Positions 14,343 to 25,711 of a DNA stretch of 37,500 bases are shown one piece after another. Numbering within the stretch: position 1 is the first letter of the stretch; every line of letters starts with the position of its first letter. Made by a program: the position numbers and the translations under genes. A model generated the notes under the pieces. It had not been told where the DNA came from. It ran no database searches and saw nothing but the letters and a program-made list of their open reading frames with translations. The stretch is taken from contig RPFO01000027.1 of assembly GCA_009746045.1 (NCBI GenBank), forward strand, positions 6,334,044 to 6,371,543, written 5' to 3'. This stretch comes from Mesostigma viride. Taxonomy: Eukaryota; Streptophyta; Mesostigmatophyceae; Mesostigmatales; Mesostigmataceae.

Positions 14343-16786
14343 CTACTCATCAAAACGCCTCCTCCTCTTGGGGGGAGGTGGCTTGCCCACATGGTCGGGC
14401 GTGTGAGCCTTGACAATCTTCTGCCACCGCGTCTTGTTCTGCATCGCAGTCCAAAGAAGGGAGAGAGAGTGGATGCGGTATTGAAACTGGGCTGGGACCA
14501 GTAGGTCGTCCAGCAACATCTGGACGTAGTTCGTGACATGTTTCCCTACCCTTTTGGGAATGCCCTTGGGGCCAGGCCAGGTCAGAATGTGCCGCCCTGG
14601 CTGGCCAAGCCGCTGGGGGCCTGCCAGACCAAGGGCGGTGTCGACCTGGCTGGTGCGAGCAAGGTGTCCTACAAACGCTATCCTATGCTGTCTAATCTCG
14701 TCCGAAATACGAGGCATGCCCTGATACAAAGACTCTAGTGACGGGCGCTTGGAAAACCCTACGTTCAGGACCTGTCGGAGCATCCTGTAAACCGTGCCGT
14801 TGAGCCTGGCTGCCAGTGTGGGTGTGAGTGTCCACGGCTCCGCGCCATACGTGAGCACCGTGAGGACGAGGACCTTGAAGAGCATGCGCTTGCGGTGCTC
14901 GCCCAGGCCCTTGGAGCGCCAGTAGGTGTTGAGCGAACGTAGCCTAGCCCAGGCCAGGCCGATGCGGGTGTCCACATGACGTCGGCGGTGTCAGGGAGCC
15001 AGCTCCCTAACAGTTTGAAGCGATCTCGGAACGGGACCGTCGTCCCGTCGAGCAGGCGCGTCAGCGGCGGTGTACTGGAGGCCCCAATCACCATCGCCTC
15101 AGTTTTGACACTAATCTCCAACCCCACCGCCCTCGCCTCCAGGCCCAGACAGTTCAGCCAGGTCTGAATGTGCTCGGGGCGCGCGATGAGGGTGGTGTCG
15201 ATCATCCGCATAAATCAGGTCGGCCAGGCGGTAGCCAGGTTTAACCCCGCCGTGCTCTTTCTCGTTAAGGATGTCCAAGCCTAGCTCGAACCCCTTAAGA
15301 GCAGTAAAGCGCGCACGTGCTCGGCGCATGACGTGATCCACGACAATAATGAACAGGTATGGGGACAGGACACAACCTTGCCACATCCCGTGGTGAAGGG
15401 GGAATGGTGGGGTGGTGCCTTCCGCAGTCCGCACTACCATGCCTGTGAGCCCTCATACAGTCGCCGAATGGCAGCAATAAACGCTGGTGGCACCCGATCC
15501 AGAGCTAGGATGGCCCAAAGAGCCTCCCAGAGGAGGTCCGTGTCAAAGGCCTTGATATAGTCAACAAAAATGAAGACCAGCGGCAAACTGTCAGGGGGAA
15601 GGCGACGCACCTCCTCCATCAACCGGCGCGCGACAAACACAGCCATGACAGTGTTATGACCACGACGGAAACCCATCTGAGACTCACCCAGGTGTGGGTC
15701 CAGCGCGGCGCGGAGGCATCATGCGCATGAAGACCTTCAGCGCGGCGCTCTGGAGGCAGACACCCCGGTAGTTACCGGGGTCAGCAGCAGAGCCCTTCTT
15801 GTACAGCATGACGCGGATGGCCGTCTGCCACTCAGCAGGCGGAGGCTCGTCAGAAAGCAGGACACGGTTGCAGAACGCCAGCAGAAGATCCCTAACCGCC
15901 GGATCAGGGGTCTTCAGCAGCTCAGCAGAAAGGTGGTCGGCACCGACCGCCGCATCGTACCGCAGGCGCGGAGCAAGGGCGCCGTCCAATTAATTCCTTC
16001 AATTAAAGTGAAGGGGGGGACGACGTCGTCGATCGGTGGCAAGGCAGCCCTCCTGCAAGGCGGGGACTTGGTAGTCCGCGGCCGAGGAGGGGGGCGCTGG
16101 CGGCGGCGGTGGTCTGGCAACCCCGAGGCGGGCGGCCGTCTCGGGGTCAGAGGCTGAAGCGGCGGGGGGGGGGGCGCGAGCCCCACCGACCGGTCAAGGA
16201 AACATTGTGGGCCAACCAGCGGTCAAGGCTGACCGGCGCCGTGCCGTCCCCCGTGTGCTCCACCGGGGTGCGCTGCCGCCGGCCGCGGAGCCGGTCGAGG
16301 TGGTACCACATGTCCTTGCCCTGGTTGCGAGCCTGGCAGGCCTTGGCATCCGCGATGCACTGGGCCGCCTCCGCGTCCTGAGCGTGCTCGTAGGCCTCCA
16401 TGAGGGCGGCCTTGAGCACTGGTTTCTGCAGCGGGTCCCGGTAATTACGCTTGATCGAGGCGGTGCCGGGCGGCCAAGACCGGCCTTGGGGTCCTGGCGG
16501 TAGAGCGGGCCGGGGCGGCGGCGGGGCATGACCGGCAGGTGCCGGGCCGCCAGCAATGGGGCACGGGCCGCAAAGCCCGCAAAAATGGCGGCGTTGGGGG
16601 CACCCTTGTCCAGCTCGTCGACGTCCGCCCGGGCGTCCAGGGCCGACAGGTACTCCAGTTGGCACCGGTTCCGCGCGTGCTCGGCGTCCGGGTCCAGTCC
16701 TCAGGATCTCCCCGGACCAGGCGTAGAGCAGACCAGTCAGGGCGGACCACTGGGTGCCTTAATAACTCCTTAACTTTACTCCTTAA
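14343..16786 (-). pseudogene. LINE E reverse transcriptase (ORF2) remnant
   Basis: The frame is broken several times, but the order of RT motifs is intact on the minus strand. Linker: about 16480-16200 (KDMWYHLDRLRGRRQRTPVE). RT N-terminal motifs: 15989-15690 (AIRVMLYKKGSAADPGNYRG). Motif A: 15676-15434 (FIFVDYIKAFD). Motif B: about 15390-15350 (GMWQGCVLSPYLF). Motif C: YADD near 15212, with a frameshift immediately after it. A C-terminal domain at 14975-14343 contains YGAEPWTLTPTL and RQHRIAFVGHLAR and ends KPPPPKRRRRFDE. The apurinic endonuclease domain is missing by 5' truncation. The motif set is typical of non-LTR elements; I do not assign a clade. Confidence 0.92.
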
Positions 16787-17025
16787 CTTTGTGCCTTTAT
16801 ACTCGATCCTCTTTATTCCTCTCACTGTTATGTTTGTTCACTCCTGTCTATATTTTCACTGCCTACCCATTTTCTATAAAGCCACGAGCCACGAGGTAGC
16901 CATGGCTGACGGCGGAGCTCATAACTTTCACGTTTGAGCCCCAAATTCAGCTGTGAATATCACTGTCCCTTCGTCTTTCTAAGACGCACATGCTGATATA
17001 ATTTTCCGAATCTATTACGCAATAT

Positions 17026-18414
17026 ATGACGACTCAGCAAACGCTCCTCAACGCAACGCAGTTTAGCGGATGCGCTCGGCCATGAAAATACGTCTGCAGC
17101 TCAGGCTGCAGCTTCGCCCTCAGGTCCGGCAGGCAGCGGTGACACTAGTCGCGCACTGGTGGTCGCCCCGCACCCTCCCAGGCTCAATGCCTCGCCATCG
17201 GCATCGCCTGACCCTAAACGCACCCGCTCAGCCGACAAAACAGGAGGGTCTTCACGCCCCTCAGAACCACGCTTTCGGCCCCAACCTTTCCAGGTCGATG
17301 ATCACGACTGGACCAACATGTCTCCGGGCGATGCTATGCCCTGCATCTTCTTCGGGGACTACGCCTCGCTTTGCGACCTGTGCCTCCATCTCCACGACAT
17401 CAATCGCCTCCTCTGCTCGGACGGCAGCCGCTGGCACAAGTTACATCAGCCAGCTGTTCCGACGGGTGCACCCCCGCCCCCAACTCCAGCATGCCTGATC
17501 CTCAATTCTCCCTTCTCATGCATGCGCTCTGACGGCGAGATCTGGGCTCCATCCATCTCTGCCCCCACACTTCGTTCCATCCTTACGGAAGCCTTTCAGC
17601 AGCACGTGACTACCCCCCTTGCCGCCGATGTGGCAGCAATGGGCGGCACGCTGGTTACTGAACTTCCTCACCTTTCCACCACCGCCGCCTCCACCTCCAC
17701 TGCCATTTCCGCCTTCACTGCCGACATCAAAGCCAAGCTCCTCGACCTCGACCAGCGCCTTCAAGCCACCGCCACCGCCCTCGAGTGCTTGCATGACACC
17801 GCCGGCCTCACCGCCCAGGGTTGAAGGACATCGCTGCCCAGCCGGCACCTGCTGGCCCGGCCGGTGATGCTCCCTCCACCTGGGCGGACTTGCTTAAGCA
17901 TCACACCACCTTCACCACCTCCACCATCGCGGCACAACTCAAGCAACAAGTCCTCGACCTTCGCGAGGAGGCCGACATCACCCAGCGCAGCCACAATGTC
18001 ATTGTCAAGCACTTCGACCACTGAGCCGGCAGGTGAGACCTCGACGAGCCTTCTCACGGCATTTAAGCGCGAGATTCTTGCCCGGCATGCAGCTCACTGC
18101 ATGGTGAGCTGCGGATGTCGGCTGTCCGCCTCCCCCGCGCGCGGGGTAAGGCTGGCCCGGCACCCGTGCTCCTCACCTTTATTAAGTATATGGCGGACAA
18201 GCTGGCGTTTCTTAAATGCCGCAAGAAGCTCTCGAGGACTCGCTTCACGCTGGACGACGACTTGACCCTGGCCCAGAAACAGCGGCGACGCGAGCTATGG
18301 CCGACCTACCTTCAGCTCCGGCAGAGCGCAGGGGGGAAGCCGGTATACTGGAGGGGGGCGGTCATCCACGTTGACCACAAGTCCTGGCAGGCACCTCCTG
18401 CCACCTCAGACTAG
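17026..18414 (+). pseudogene. ORF1 protein of A2, frameshifted
   Basis: This is the same protein as in A1, with several indels. The start region (ATG 17026, MTTQQTLLNATQ) is shifted against the main frame, which is open from about 17159 (LNASPSASPDPKRTRSADKT) to 17824. A 1-bp loss in the GLTAQ/VKDIAAQPA joint breaks it. The frame is intact across PRARGKAGPAPVLLTF and FTLDDDLTLAQKQRRRELWP to the TAG at 18412-18414. In A2 the GC palindrome CCCCGCGCGCGGGG is simply read through as coding sequence. Confidence 0.78.
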
Positions 18415-18614
18415 GGAATATATACGAGAGTGTAGATTAGTCAGGCTTAGCCTAGCATGTGGCCCACGCGCATGTGCGCCCATAATGGCCCCCATGGATG
18501 ATGCAGCACCTTCAGAATTTAGCCAAGCCATGCCTATATAATGGGACCTCCCATGGATGTCGCATCAAGAATTTAGCCATGCTATGCCTATGCAGAGAGC
18601 TGCTCTCTGTTGAG

Positions 18615-18827
18615 AATTAATTAATTAATTAATTAATTAATTAATTAATTAATTAATTAGACTCGTGCTCCCGTTAATTGGGGAGTCACGGAGCATTAAC
18701 CCCGATGGATGGATGGGTGAGTGCAAACAGTCCTACCGGTCTAATCTATCTCCATCAGCTACCTACAACATCTATCTATAATCAACATCACGAGCTACAA
18801 CATCTATCTAGACAACAGCACGCTACC
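18615..18827 (-). mobile_element. LINE fragment H (F family), inserted in A2
   Basis: A 213-bp insert with an 8-bp target duplication CTGTTGAG (18607-18614 and 18828-18835). The empty site is visible in A1 near 12524. It is the 3' terminus of an F-type LINE on the minus strand: a short 3' UTR, the CTCCC...GGGAG hairpin and a (TTAA)n tail of about 44 bp at 18615-18659. Confidence 0.93.
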
Positions 18828-19098
18828 CTGTTGAGAAGCCATGCCCTACTTAGCTCTTGTATAGCCGTGATGATCTTCCCCGGCGCCCACATGATCATAT
18901 GCAGGCTCCCCCTTAGCTGGGCATAGCTACTTGATAGATCATGGGGGTGCAGGTGCCCTGGCGCACCTAGAGCAAGGGTAGCTTACATTCCCACCCTTGC
19001 AGGCAGTAGCCCAGAATGTATTAAAAGCGATATGCCCCTTCTCAGGGATATGTGTACATGTACTCCCAACGGAGTTATGTTCCTAATTAATTACCCAT

Positions 19099-19738
19099 AA
19101 ATTCACCTTACACTTTTTCATTTGGAGTGAGCTGGGCAATGAGGCTGTAGACCCTGTTGGATAGGAGACCCCCGGCCGGCCGGGCACCATGGGCGCTAAA
19201 AAATCGAACTCCTGACCCATATACTCCAACATCGCCTGTGCCTCACCACATCCCAGCAATGACCTTCCTTTATTCCATTTTTGTTTTTGTTATTATTATT
19301 ACTCTTTACTTTGTTTTTATTGTTTTTTGTTCGTATTATTACTACCTTCTACATTTTCTTTTCTTTTTTCTTTTTTTCTTTATCTTTTTTCTTTTTCCCT
19401 AGCTTTGTAATGTATACTCCTTATTCTTTTAGCCCCTTTGTGTATGTGTGTATGCGTTCCCTCTTTTCCTTCTTAGTTTTGGTTGTTTGTGTTGGTCGTG
19501 GTGGTCAGTGGTGTGTGTGTGTGTATGTGTACACGTGTATGTGTGTTTTTCCTAGCAACCTTTCTTGTTACCCTCTGTCGCCCTCCATGCTGAGGTCTAC
19601 CTAGAGATAGCCACGCGGCTCCCGCGGCCTTCGCGTCTTTCCTCTCAGACAACTACCCTAGTGCTTCCACGGCGTTGGATCGCCACGCGTCCAGGCATAG
19701 TTGTCTCACTTCATAAACCCGTTTTGGTTTGTTGAATC
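19099..19738. other. Interior of element T, T-rich, no gene
   Basis: This is T sequence between A2 and A5. It has pyrimidine/T-rich runs (about 19268-19400), a short GT stretch (about 19512-19546) and a CGAACTC motif at 19205 that on the minus strand reads AGGAGTTCGATT, weakly like a tRNA B-box. The frames here are low-complexity and unconvincing. Confidence 0.5.
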
Positions 19739-20305
19739 GAATTGAATTGAATTAATTGTAACATGAACACCGTTTCACATCCCCTTTGGTTTGCGCATTA
19801 GTAATGAGGATTTGTATGCTGATTTGCCCTATGTTTCCCACACTATTAGGCACAGCTAGGCACCTCAGTGGGCCTCGCCGCCCGCCGGGCACCTGGCCCG
19901 CACAGATCAGGTAGACACATCAGATAGACTAGCTGGCACCAAGCCCGCCCAGTCTGGGCGTCATGTCCTCACCTGCATGGCGTGCCCCAGGCCGCGCGCG
20001 GCAGGGCCGCCACCCGTGGACTTTTCGTGATATAGACTCGGCATGGACATGTGCTACACTAGACATGACGGGCTCACACCCGGGCAGCCTCCTGGTTTGT
20101 CTGTAATATGGAGGCAGATGTTACGCAAGGATAGATGGCAAGTAGTGATGAAGGAGACCATGCACCCCCAAGTCTGTGGGGGCTACGCGTGTGACCGCGT
20201 ATGGCATTCATAGCGATTCGGGCCGCGGTGCCCACAACCCTGTCACTAGGACCTAGATAGCTTACACCATCCATTCCATCCCATGTTCCCCTCCCACTGA
20301 GGACT

Positions 20306-22455
20306 AATATTAATTAATTAATTAAACACGTGCTCCCGTTGCATGGGGAGTCACGGAGCACCGAAGTGCTTTTAATCCCTGTTGTGTGTGCACAACAGGA
20401 GAAAGGGCAGAGACCCCCAGTCTCCTTCATGCCTGAGGCATGCCACAGCTGCACTCGGGCACGCTAGCGCCTAAACGGGCACGCTAACGATCCGGCAATC
20501 TGTGGGTGCTGATAAGACCCATGTGAGCATGGCATAACACTGAGGAGCGTGAGCAAGTAATCTGATCATAGCCAGGACGTAGCATATGGCTGTACTACTG
20601 TATACTGCATGGACTATAGGCTAAGGCTATGGCTGGTTGTGTACCGTGCGTTACCGGCATGTGACTAGGTATGTTGGCACAGCTAGGCAAACATTCTAAG
20701 CATGGCTGCCATAGCGGCAGTGACTACCAATGGATACAAGCTATAGGGCTATTGCTATTCTAGCCCGCTGGGGGCGTCCACAGCTTGTGGTTGATCATCA
20801 GGTCCCCGCCCCTCCAGTACTGTCACCGGCCTTGGGCTTCTGGGGGTCCTGCTTAATTATGGCGGAGGTAAATTCCGGCCACAGGTCGCGTCGAGCGCTG
20901 CTGTTGCTGAGCGGGCCGGGGGTCAGGTCGTCGTCCAGCGTCCAGGTGCATGAGGTCGTGCAACCTCTTGGGACGAGAGAAGAACCGCTGCTTATCCTCA
21001 GGGGAGGGATCGAAGGTGAGCAGGACTGGTGGGGGAGCCGCCTTGTCCCGTGAGTGGGGTAGGCGGTCACTGGCACCCACGCAGTTCTACCTCACCTACC
21101 AGGCCCATGAGCCTGGGTAAGAAGCTGGTTCTTGAGCTCGTCAGCAAGGGAGGTTGACGTCTCACCTGCATGGCTTCTGGGGGAAGCGACGTAGCACCAC
21201 TCGGCATTCGCGGCGAGCGCGGTCGGTGACCTCCCGTTGCTGGGCCTGGCGGTGGCCTCCTCCATGCAGCTTCTGGAGCTTCGTCCGGCGATGGCGTCAG
21301 TGGTGGAGGCCGGCGGTCGCTGATCGCAGCAGGTCCGCGTATAGGAGAGTGGCGGGAGGTCGATCGCCAGCATCCTGCATGCCGGGGTGGCTGGGATGCG
21401 ATGGTGGCCATCTGCTCCGCTATCTTTGGGACCTGTGTGGCCAGGGCCTCCGCGGTGTGGGCGGTGATGGCTTCAAGCTTCTTCATGAGCACGCCGCACT
21501 TGCCCTCCACCTGCATGGTTAAGGCGAGAGACAAGTGCGGCGTGCGTTTCCGAAGCCTGCGCCGCGGTGTGTAGCGCCGTGAACTGGGGTTGTAGCTTTT
21601 GTGAACTGGAGTTGTGGACGACCCGCGTTTCCACATTGGAGATCCGGGCCTCCACCGTTTTGAGCGTGGTGTTCAGCGATGTCATCTTCTCAGGCTGCCA
21701 GCGGCCAGGTCTCGTGCTCCTCTGGACAGCACAGTGCGCGGATGTATACGTCATGATTCCTTGCAGAGGGAGAGAGACGAGGGGGCTGCCGGCTGTGCGG
21801 GCCGGGGCTGGGGCGCTGAGCACTCTGCTGATGTCGCCGAGGCTGCGCTGGTAGTATAGCTGGTCAAGATAAACAGGCGTTGGCCGGCGTGGTTCTTCAT
21901 CAGTGTAGAGCCAGGACGTGTCGCGGTAGTCGATAGCCGCCCCCCCCTTCTGGGGCACGAAGAGCTTCCGTTCCTGTGCTAGGAACTGGAGAACCTCGAT
22001 CGACGCATTCCTGCGACGACAGTTTCTCGGCCACTCGAGGAGGGAGAACATTCTGTCGCCGGGCAAGAATTGGCTCCATTTGTGGCGATCGTGGCATGGT
22101 TTCTTGGATTCAGGCGAGGCGCTTGGCGAGGGTTTGGCGGGTAAGCCTGGCGGATGGACAATAGCGACTCAGGGCGACTCAGAGGGTTGGGCTGCATGGG
22201 CGCTGGGAAGCTGTGCCAGCCGTCCTTTTCCAGCCCTCGCTTTGCTTTGGGAGTCGTCATAGCTTGTCACGTGCGTAACTTTGTCGATACTGCGTGTCAG
22301 CCGTAACCGTTTATACTGGCAAGTGCGCCGCGTGGCAAGGCGCATCGAACGTAAGTGGTCTGACCGAATTTGGGGCTCCGACGCAAAAGATCTGAACTCC
22401 GCCGTCAGCCATACCGCCGTCAGAAATATTCGTCTCGAGGCGTAATGTGGTCGAA
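20306..22455 (-). mobile_element. ORF1-only retroposon C, inserted in D2
   Basis: The target duplication is TGAGGACT (20298-20305 and 22456-22463). A 2150-bp unit reads on the minus strand: a leader of about 195 nt with the GGCTGACGGCGGAG motif also found in A leaders, ORF1 (22260-20760), a 3' UTR of about 400 nt, the hairpin CTCCC-CATGCAAC-GGGAG and a (TTAA)n tail. Like A, it has no RT. Its 3' end matches LINE F, not E. Confidence 0.88.
20760..22260 (-). pseudogene. ORF1 protein of element C, frameshifted
   Basis: It starts at ATG 22260 (MTTPKAKRGLEKDGWHSF). A long frame at about 22066-21473 contains a heptad-like coiled coil (MTSLNTTLKTVEARISNVET) continued after a frameshift by LEAITAHTAEALATQVPKIA. 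The C-terminal part reads GETSTSLADELKNQLL, DKAAPPPVLLTFDPSPEDKQ, LDDDLTP and YWRGGDLMINHKLW, to TAG at 20760-20762. N-terminal coiled coil plus RRM/CTD-like end is the L1 ORF1 architecture. The sequence is diverged from A-family ORF1 except in the last third. Confidence 0.78.
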
Positions 22456-22541
22456 TGAGGACTTATGCTCACGTGACGCGGCAGTCACGTGTCTATTAAT
22501 TAATTAATTTAATTAATTAATTAATGAATTAATTAATTAAT

Positions 22542-22856
22542 GTTACGCAAGGATAGATGGCAAGTAGTGATGAAGGAGACCACCCCGGCCCAAGTCTGTG
22601 GGGGCTCCGCGTGTGACCGCGTATGGCATTCATAGCGATTAATTCGGGCCGCGGTGCCCACAACCCTGTAACTATATTATGTAGGACCTAGATAGCTATA
22701 TGTAGGACCTAGCTAGGTCATGTCTCCTTGATATGTAGTAGGACCTAGATAGCTTACACCATGCATCCATTCCATCCCATCTTCCCCTCCCACTGAGGAC
22801 TTAGGCTCACGTGACGCAGTCACGTGTCTATTAATTAATTAATTAATTAATTAATT
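22542..22856 (+). mobile_element. LINE fragment D3 in the tail of D2
   Basis: A D-family 3' UTR begins abruptly at GTTACGCAAGGATAG, directly after the (TTAA)n tail of D2. It ends with its own hairpin (about 22809-22827) and tail. The ATGTAGGACCTAG motif is locally duplicated at about 22679-22750. Because host tail and insert tail are both (TTAA)n, the target duplication cannot be delimited. Confidence 0.75.
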
Positions 22857-23280
22857 ATGAACTCCGTTGGGAGTATATGTATAGCACATATCCCTGAGAA
22901 GGGGTATATGGCCTATAATACACTCTGGGCTACTTCCTGCGCCAAGGGTAGGGTGTAAACTACACCTGCTCTGGGTGCCGACAAAGTGCACCTGCACACC
23001 ACTATTATGACTATCCTATAGCACCTATAACGAAAGGTGCTGGCGTAGGGGGGAAGATCAGCATGGCTATACAAAGGCTAGCTAGTACGGCATGGCTTCT
23101 CAGCAGAGAGTAGCCCCCTGCATGGGCACAGCATAATTAAATAAAGCTAGGCATCATCTGGAGTGTGGCACATCATATAGGCGCACATGTACATGACTAA
23201 AAATTAATTAATTAATTAATTAATTAATTATTAAGCACGTGACTGCGTCACGTGGGTGCCAATGTCCAAAAGCCTGCAAA

Positions 23281-25024
23281 AAGTCCTAAATTTAGGACGC
23301 TGGGGAATGCGTATTTAATCATGTAAACAGTAATATTTGACCCTGGCATTTGTGCCACTGAGAAATAATATAGTTTTTAAATTTCTATCAAAGACCTAGG
23401 TTCAAATAACGACGTTTAGTACCAAAACTGGCCCTGCCCCATGGCAGACCTCGAACGAAAAAAATGGCCCAAAATTGAAACTAGGACTTTTTAGGACCAC
23501 CATGTATATCACCCATCACCACGCCACCCACACAGTCCCATTAGCTTCTTACCAATCCTCAGGGCCCCACGGGACCCTACGCGGCCTTGGGGAGGTGGGG
23601 CAGCGTAGAACAAGGCCATACCGTGCTGTGGCTGCACGTATATATACGCGTGCCTAACGGTGTCACAGATGGGGCAGATCATGCAATATAAGGTTGTATG
23701 GTTGCTGAGGTTGCCTGGCTTGAACATGACCCACCCCTTACGGCAAACTCTCTCTAAGCATATACCATAGCTTGTTTAATGTCACGGGCATGCTGGCCAC
23801 CACCCAGGAAGGAGAGGACACCACATTTGTATGGCAACTTACACAGGATAGCAGCCAGATGAAGTTGTTAAAGGGCACTATCCAACATGCCACACTTTGC
23901 ATGCATTCTAGGGGGGGGGAGAGCTGTAAAAGCATCACATATAAGCAGCACAAGAACAGCTAGAACAACTGCAAGCAATGGGCCCATGGCTGATAATGAA
24001 CGCAACCGTAACATAGCTGGGAAGCATGCGTAACTTAGCAGCAGCGAACAAGGAAGATTGCGACGATAGAAGGTACATGCCGTAAACCAACTACGTAAGC
24101 CATGTACATGCACAGAAACTGTCCTGTCTTTCAGGCATAGCCGGCTGACACTTACTGCTACGACTACGCTACCCCTTACACCTAACCACAGAGAGAACCC
24201 GGCACACACCTGCTTGTTACGTCGCCACGTCCAGGTGGATGCATTAAGAATCGCGGATATCCGCAGCCAGCCAGCTTACCGGCACAAGAACGCAGCCAAA
24301 CTTACAAAATGGTTCGAAAGTAACGTAAGACACGCCGGAGCATTGTTCTAGGCCCAAGAGATATCGAAAGACAAGTCCTGTCACGTGCGCTCGCTACCCA
24401 GCCTTGACGTTCTGTAAAATGGTCGACAGTAAACTTCGGGCAAGAACACCCAGGCCCGGGCGCTCCCTTGTCAGATATACCGTTTCCAAACTCTATACTA
24501 CGATTAAAATCAAGCGCAAAAACTGCCTGGCCTGGTGCGGGCAACGTTTCCTCACGCACTGACATGTTTGTGCTCAAAATCGACCGTCCGGGCGCAGGCG
24601 ATCTGTGACCTACTCATGTTGAGCAGCCGTGCTACACATGCAAACGCAAATAATTTCGTAACCAAATTCAGACCCTTTAAGCATAAGTACCAAGCTTTCG
24701 TTCTTGCTACTGGGCGCCCAAAACGATAAGCTCACGTGAAAATGCCGCCCATATTTGTCAGGTCGCCATATCCGCCGCACATCATTCCCGCACCCACTTT
24801 TTTGGCCCAAAATCTCTGTATTTTTGGTCGAGGTACGTACATTCCCGCGCATCTACCCGGTACCCGGTACGGAATCCGGGTACGATGTACCGGTATCACG
24901 GGTAGAGTACATCTTGGAGGTCACGGTCCACTAGGGGTATGGACCATATAGTGACACCCCCTGCCCGGTACCTCGGTTATAGTGACCTTAGGACTTTTTA
25001 GGACCAAGTCCTAAATTTAGGACG
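23281..25024. mobile_element. Element X, unclassified insertion bounded by AAGTCCTAAATTTAGGACG
   Basis: The identical 19-bp sequence, with palindromic core GTCCTAAATTTAGGAC, is at 23281-23299 and 25006-25024. A related 17-mer AGGACTTTTTAGGACCA is at 23483-23499 and 24990-25006. The 1.7 kb between them differ from the flanking 3' UTR of B and have no recognisable ORF. Near 24850-24960 there is a cluster of CCGGTAC/GTACCGG inverted motifs. It could be a DNA element with palindromic tips, or an insertion with an unusually long target duplication. No empty site is available for comparison. Confidence 0.45.
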
Positions 25025-25423
25025 GCCGGCTGATTAACACCAATACAGAGTAAAGGAACCTTCAACCCTATATACACAGCGAGAAGGAGGGAGGGCGCCC
25101 TAGCTTCTCTCACTGCCGCAGGTGGGCAGGCCACAGAGCGCTCTCTCCGTCCACGGCATGGTGCATCATGCCGGGGCGCAACACTGTGGGTGCAATACAA
25201 CCAGTGGCAATTAATACCATAGGTAGGCTGACGCATAGCTTTAATGCTACAAATGTGAGGTGGGCTCAAGACGTCGGCTAATTAAGGCGCAAGCTGATGG
25301 CCACAAGGTGCCAGAGCTAATTGAAGGTACTATAACGCTGTGCGCTAATATCGTTTCAAGTGCTGTAATGCCTAAGCTATCCCATCATCGATTGCCCCCA
25401 TCTAGACAACTAGCTGGAGTGCT

Positions 25424-25711
25424 CTATCCCGGGGAAGCCCGGGGGGGCTTCCACAGTTTCTTTCTGACATAGAGGTCCCCGCCCCGCCAGTACACTTGGG
25501 GCTTCTCGGGGTTGGTCTTGTGGCGGATGTAGTCGGGCCACTGATCGCGGCGTTGCTGCATGCTGCTGGGCTGGCGTCAGGTCGTCGTCAAGCGACCAAG
25601 AGGTGTCCACCAGCTTCTTGCGGCGAGAGAGGAACCGAACTTGGGCTGTGATGTCGCTGAAGGTGAGGACCACTGGAGGGGGCACAGCCTTGGCCCGCGG
25701 ATGGGGCACAT
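25424..25711 (-). pseudogene. C-terminal part of the ORF1 protein of element B
   Basis: It reads PHPRAKAVPPPVVLTFSDIT, LSRRKKLVDTSWSLDDDLTP, then (after one extra codon-breaking insertion) a QRRDQWPDYIRHKTNPEKP-like segment, YWRGGDLYV and KKLWKPPRASPG before the stop. It is the same domain as in A and C and a third diverged lineage. The N-terminal two thirds are lost by 5' truncation. Confidence 0.78.

Larger units (their letters stand above)
8420..16786 (-). mobile_element. LINE E, 5'-truncated non-LTR retrotransposon, later interrupted by D
   Basis: E is flanked by a 13-bp target duplication CTTTGTGCCTTTA (8407-8419 and 16787-16799). Its 5' end on the minus strand is 16786, inside the endonuclease-RT linker region. 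The RT pseudogene ends at 14343. The 3' UTR ends with ATGTGCTACAT, the hairpin CTCCCAACGGAG (CAAC loop) and an A/T tail (TTTTAATTTAATTAAAG). The last about 40 nt are displaced to 8420-8458 because LINE D inserted inside the hairpin. Fragments G1 and G2 are short copies of the same family. Confidence 0.9.
16871..19091 (+). mobile_element. ORF1-only retroposon A2, inserted in T
   Basis: The target duplication is TACCCAT (16864-16870 and 19092-19098). The leader starts with CTATAAAGCCACGAGCCACGAGG. Then come the ORF1 pseudogene (17026-18414), the 3' UTR interrupted by fragment H, the hairpin ACTCC-CAAC-GGAGT (about 19062-19075) and a short TAATTAAT tail. It is colinear with A1 and A3 throughout. 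Confidence 0.88.
19775..22856 (+). mobile_element. LINE D2 (D family), inserted in the 3' hairpin of A5
   Basis: The 12-bp target duplication ATGAAC(A/T)CCGTT lies at 19763-19774 and 22857-22868. From 19781 it reads a D-type RT C-terminus (PFGLRISNEDLYADLPYVSH), then a 3' UTR to 20305. It resumes at 22464 with the hairpin CACGTGAC...GTCACGTG and a long (TTAA)n tail. It is interrupted by element C, and fragment D3 sits in its tail. The RT piece has in-frame stops. Confidence 0.85.
23204..25711 (-). mobile_element. Element B: 5'-truncated ORF1-type retroposon, inserted in A5
   Basis: The target duplication is TGACTAAAAA (23194-23203 and 25712-25721). On the minus strand it begins inside ORF1 at 25711, with stop at 25424-25426. 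A long 3' region interrupted by X follows, then the palindrome CACGTGAC-GCA-GTCACGTG (about 23237-23255) and a (TTAA)n tail. ORF1 is directly followed by the 3' region, with no RT in between. The terminal hairpin is that of LINE D. Confidence 0.8.

Noticed and set aside
15690-16786. Plus-strand frames of 74-132 codons opposite LINE E
   Set aside because: They are shadows of the RT pseudogene on the other strand.
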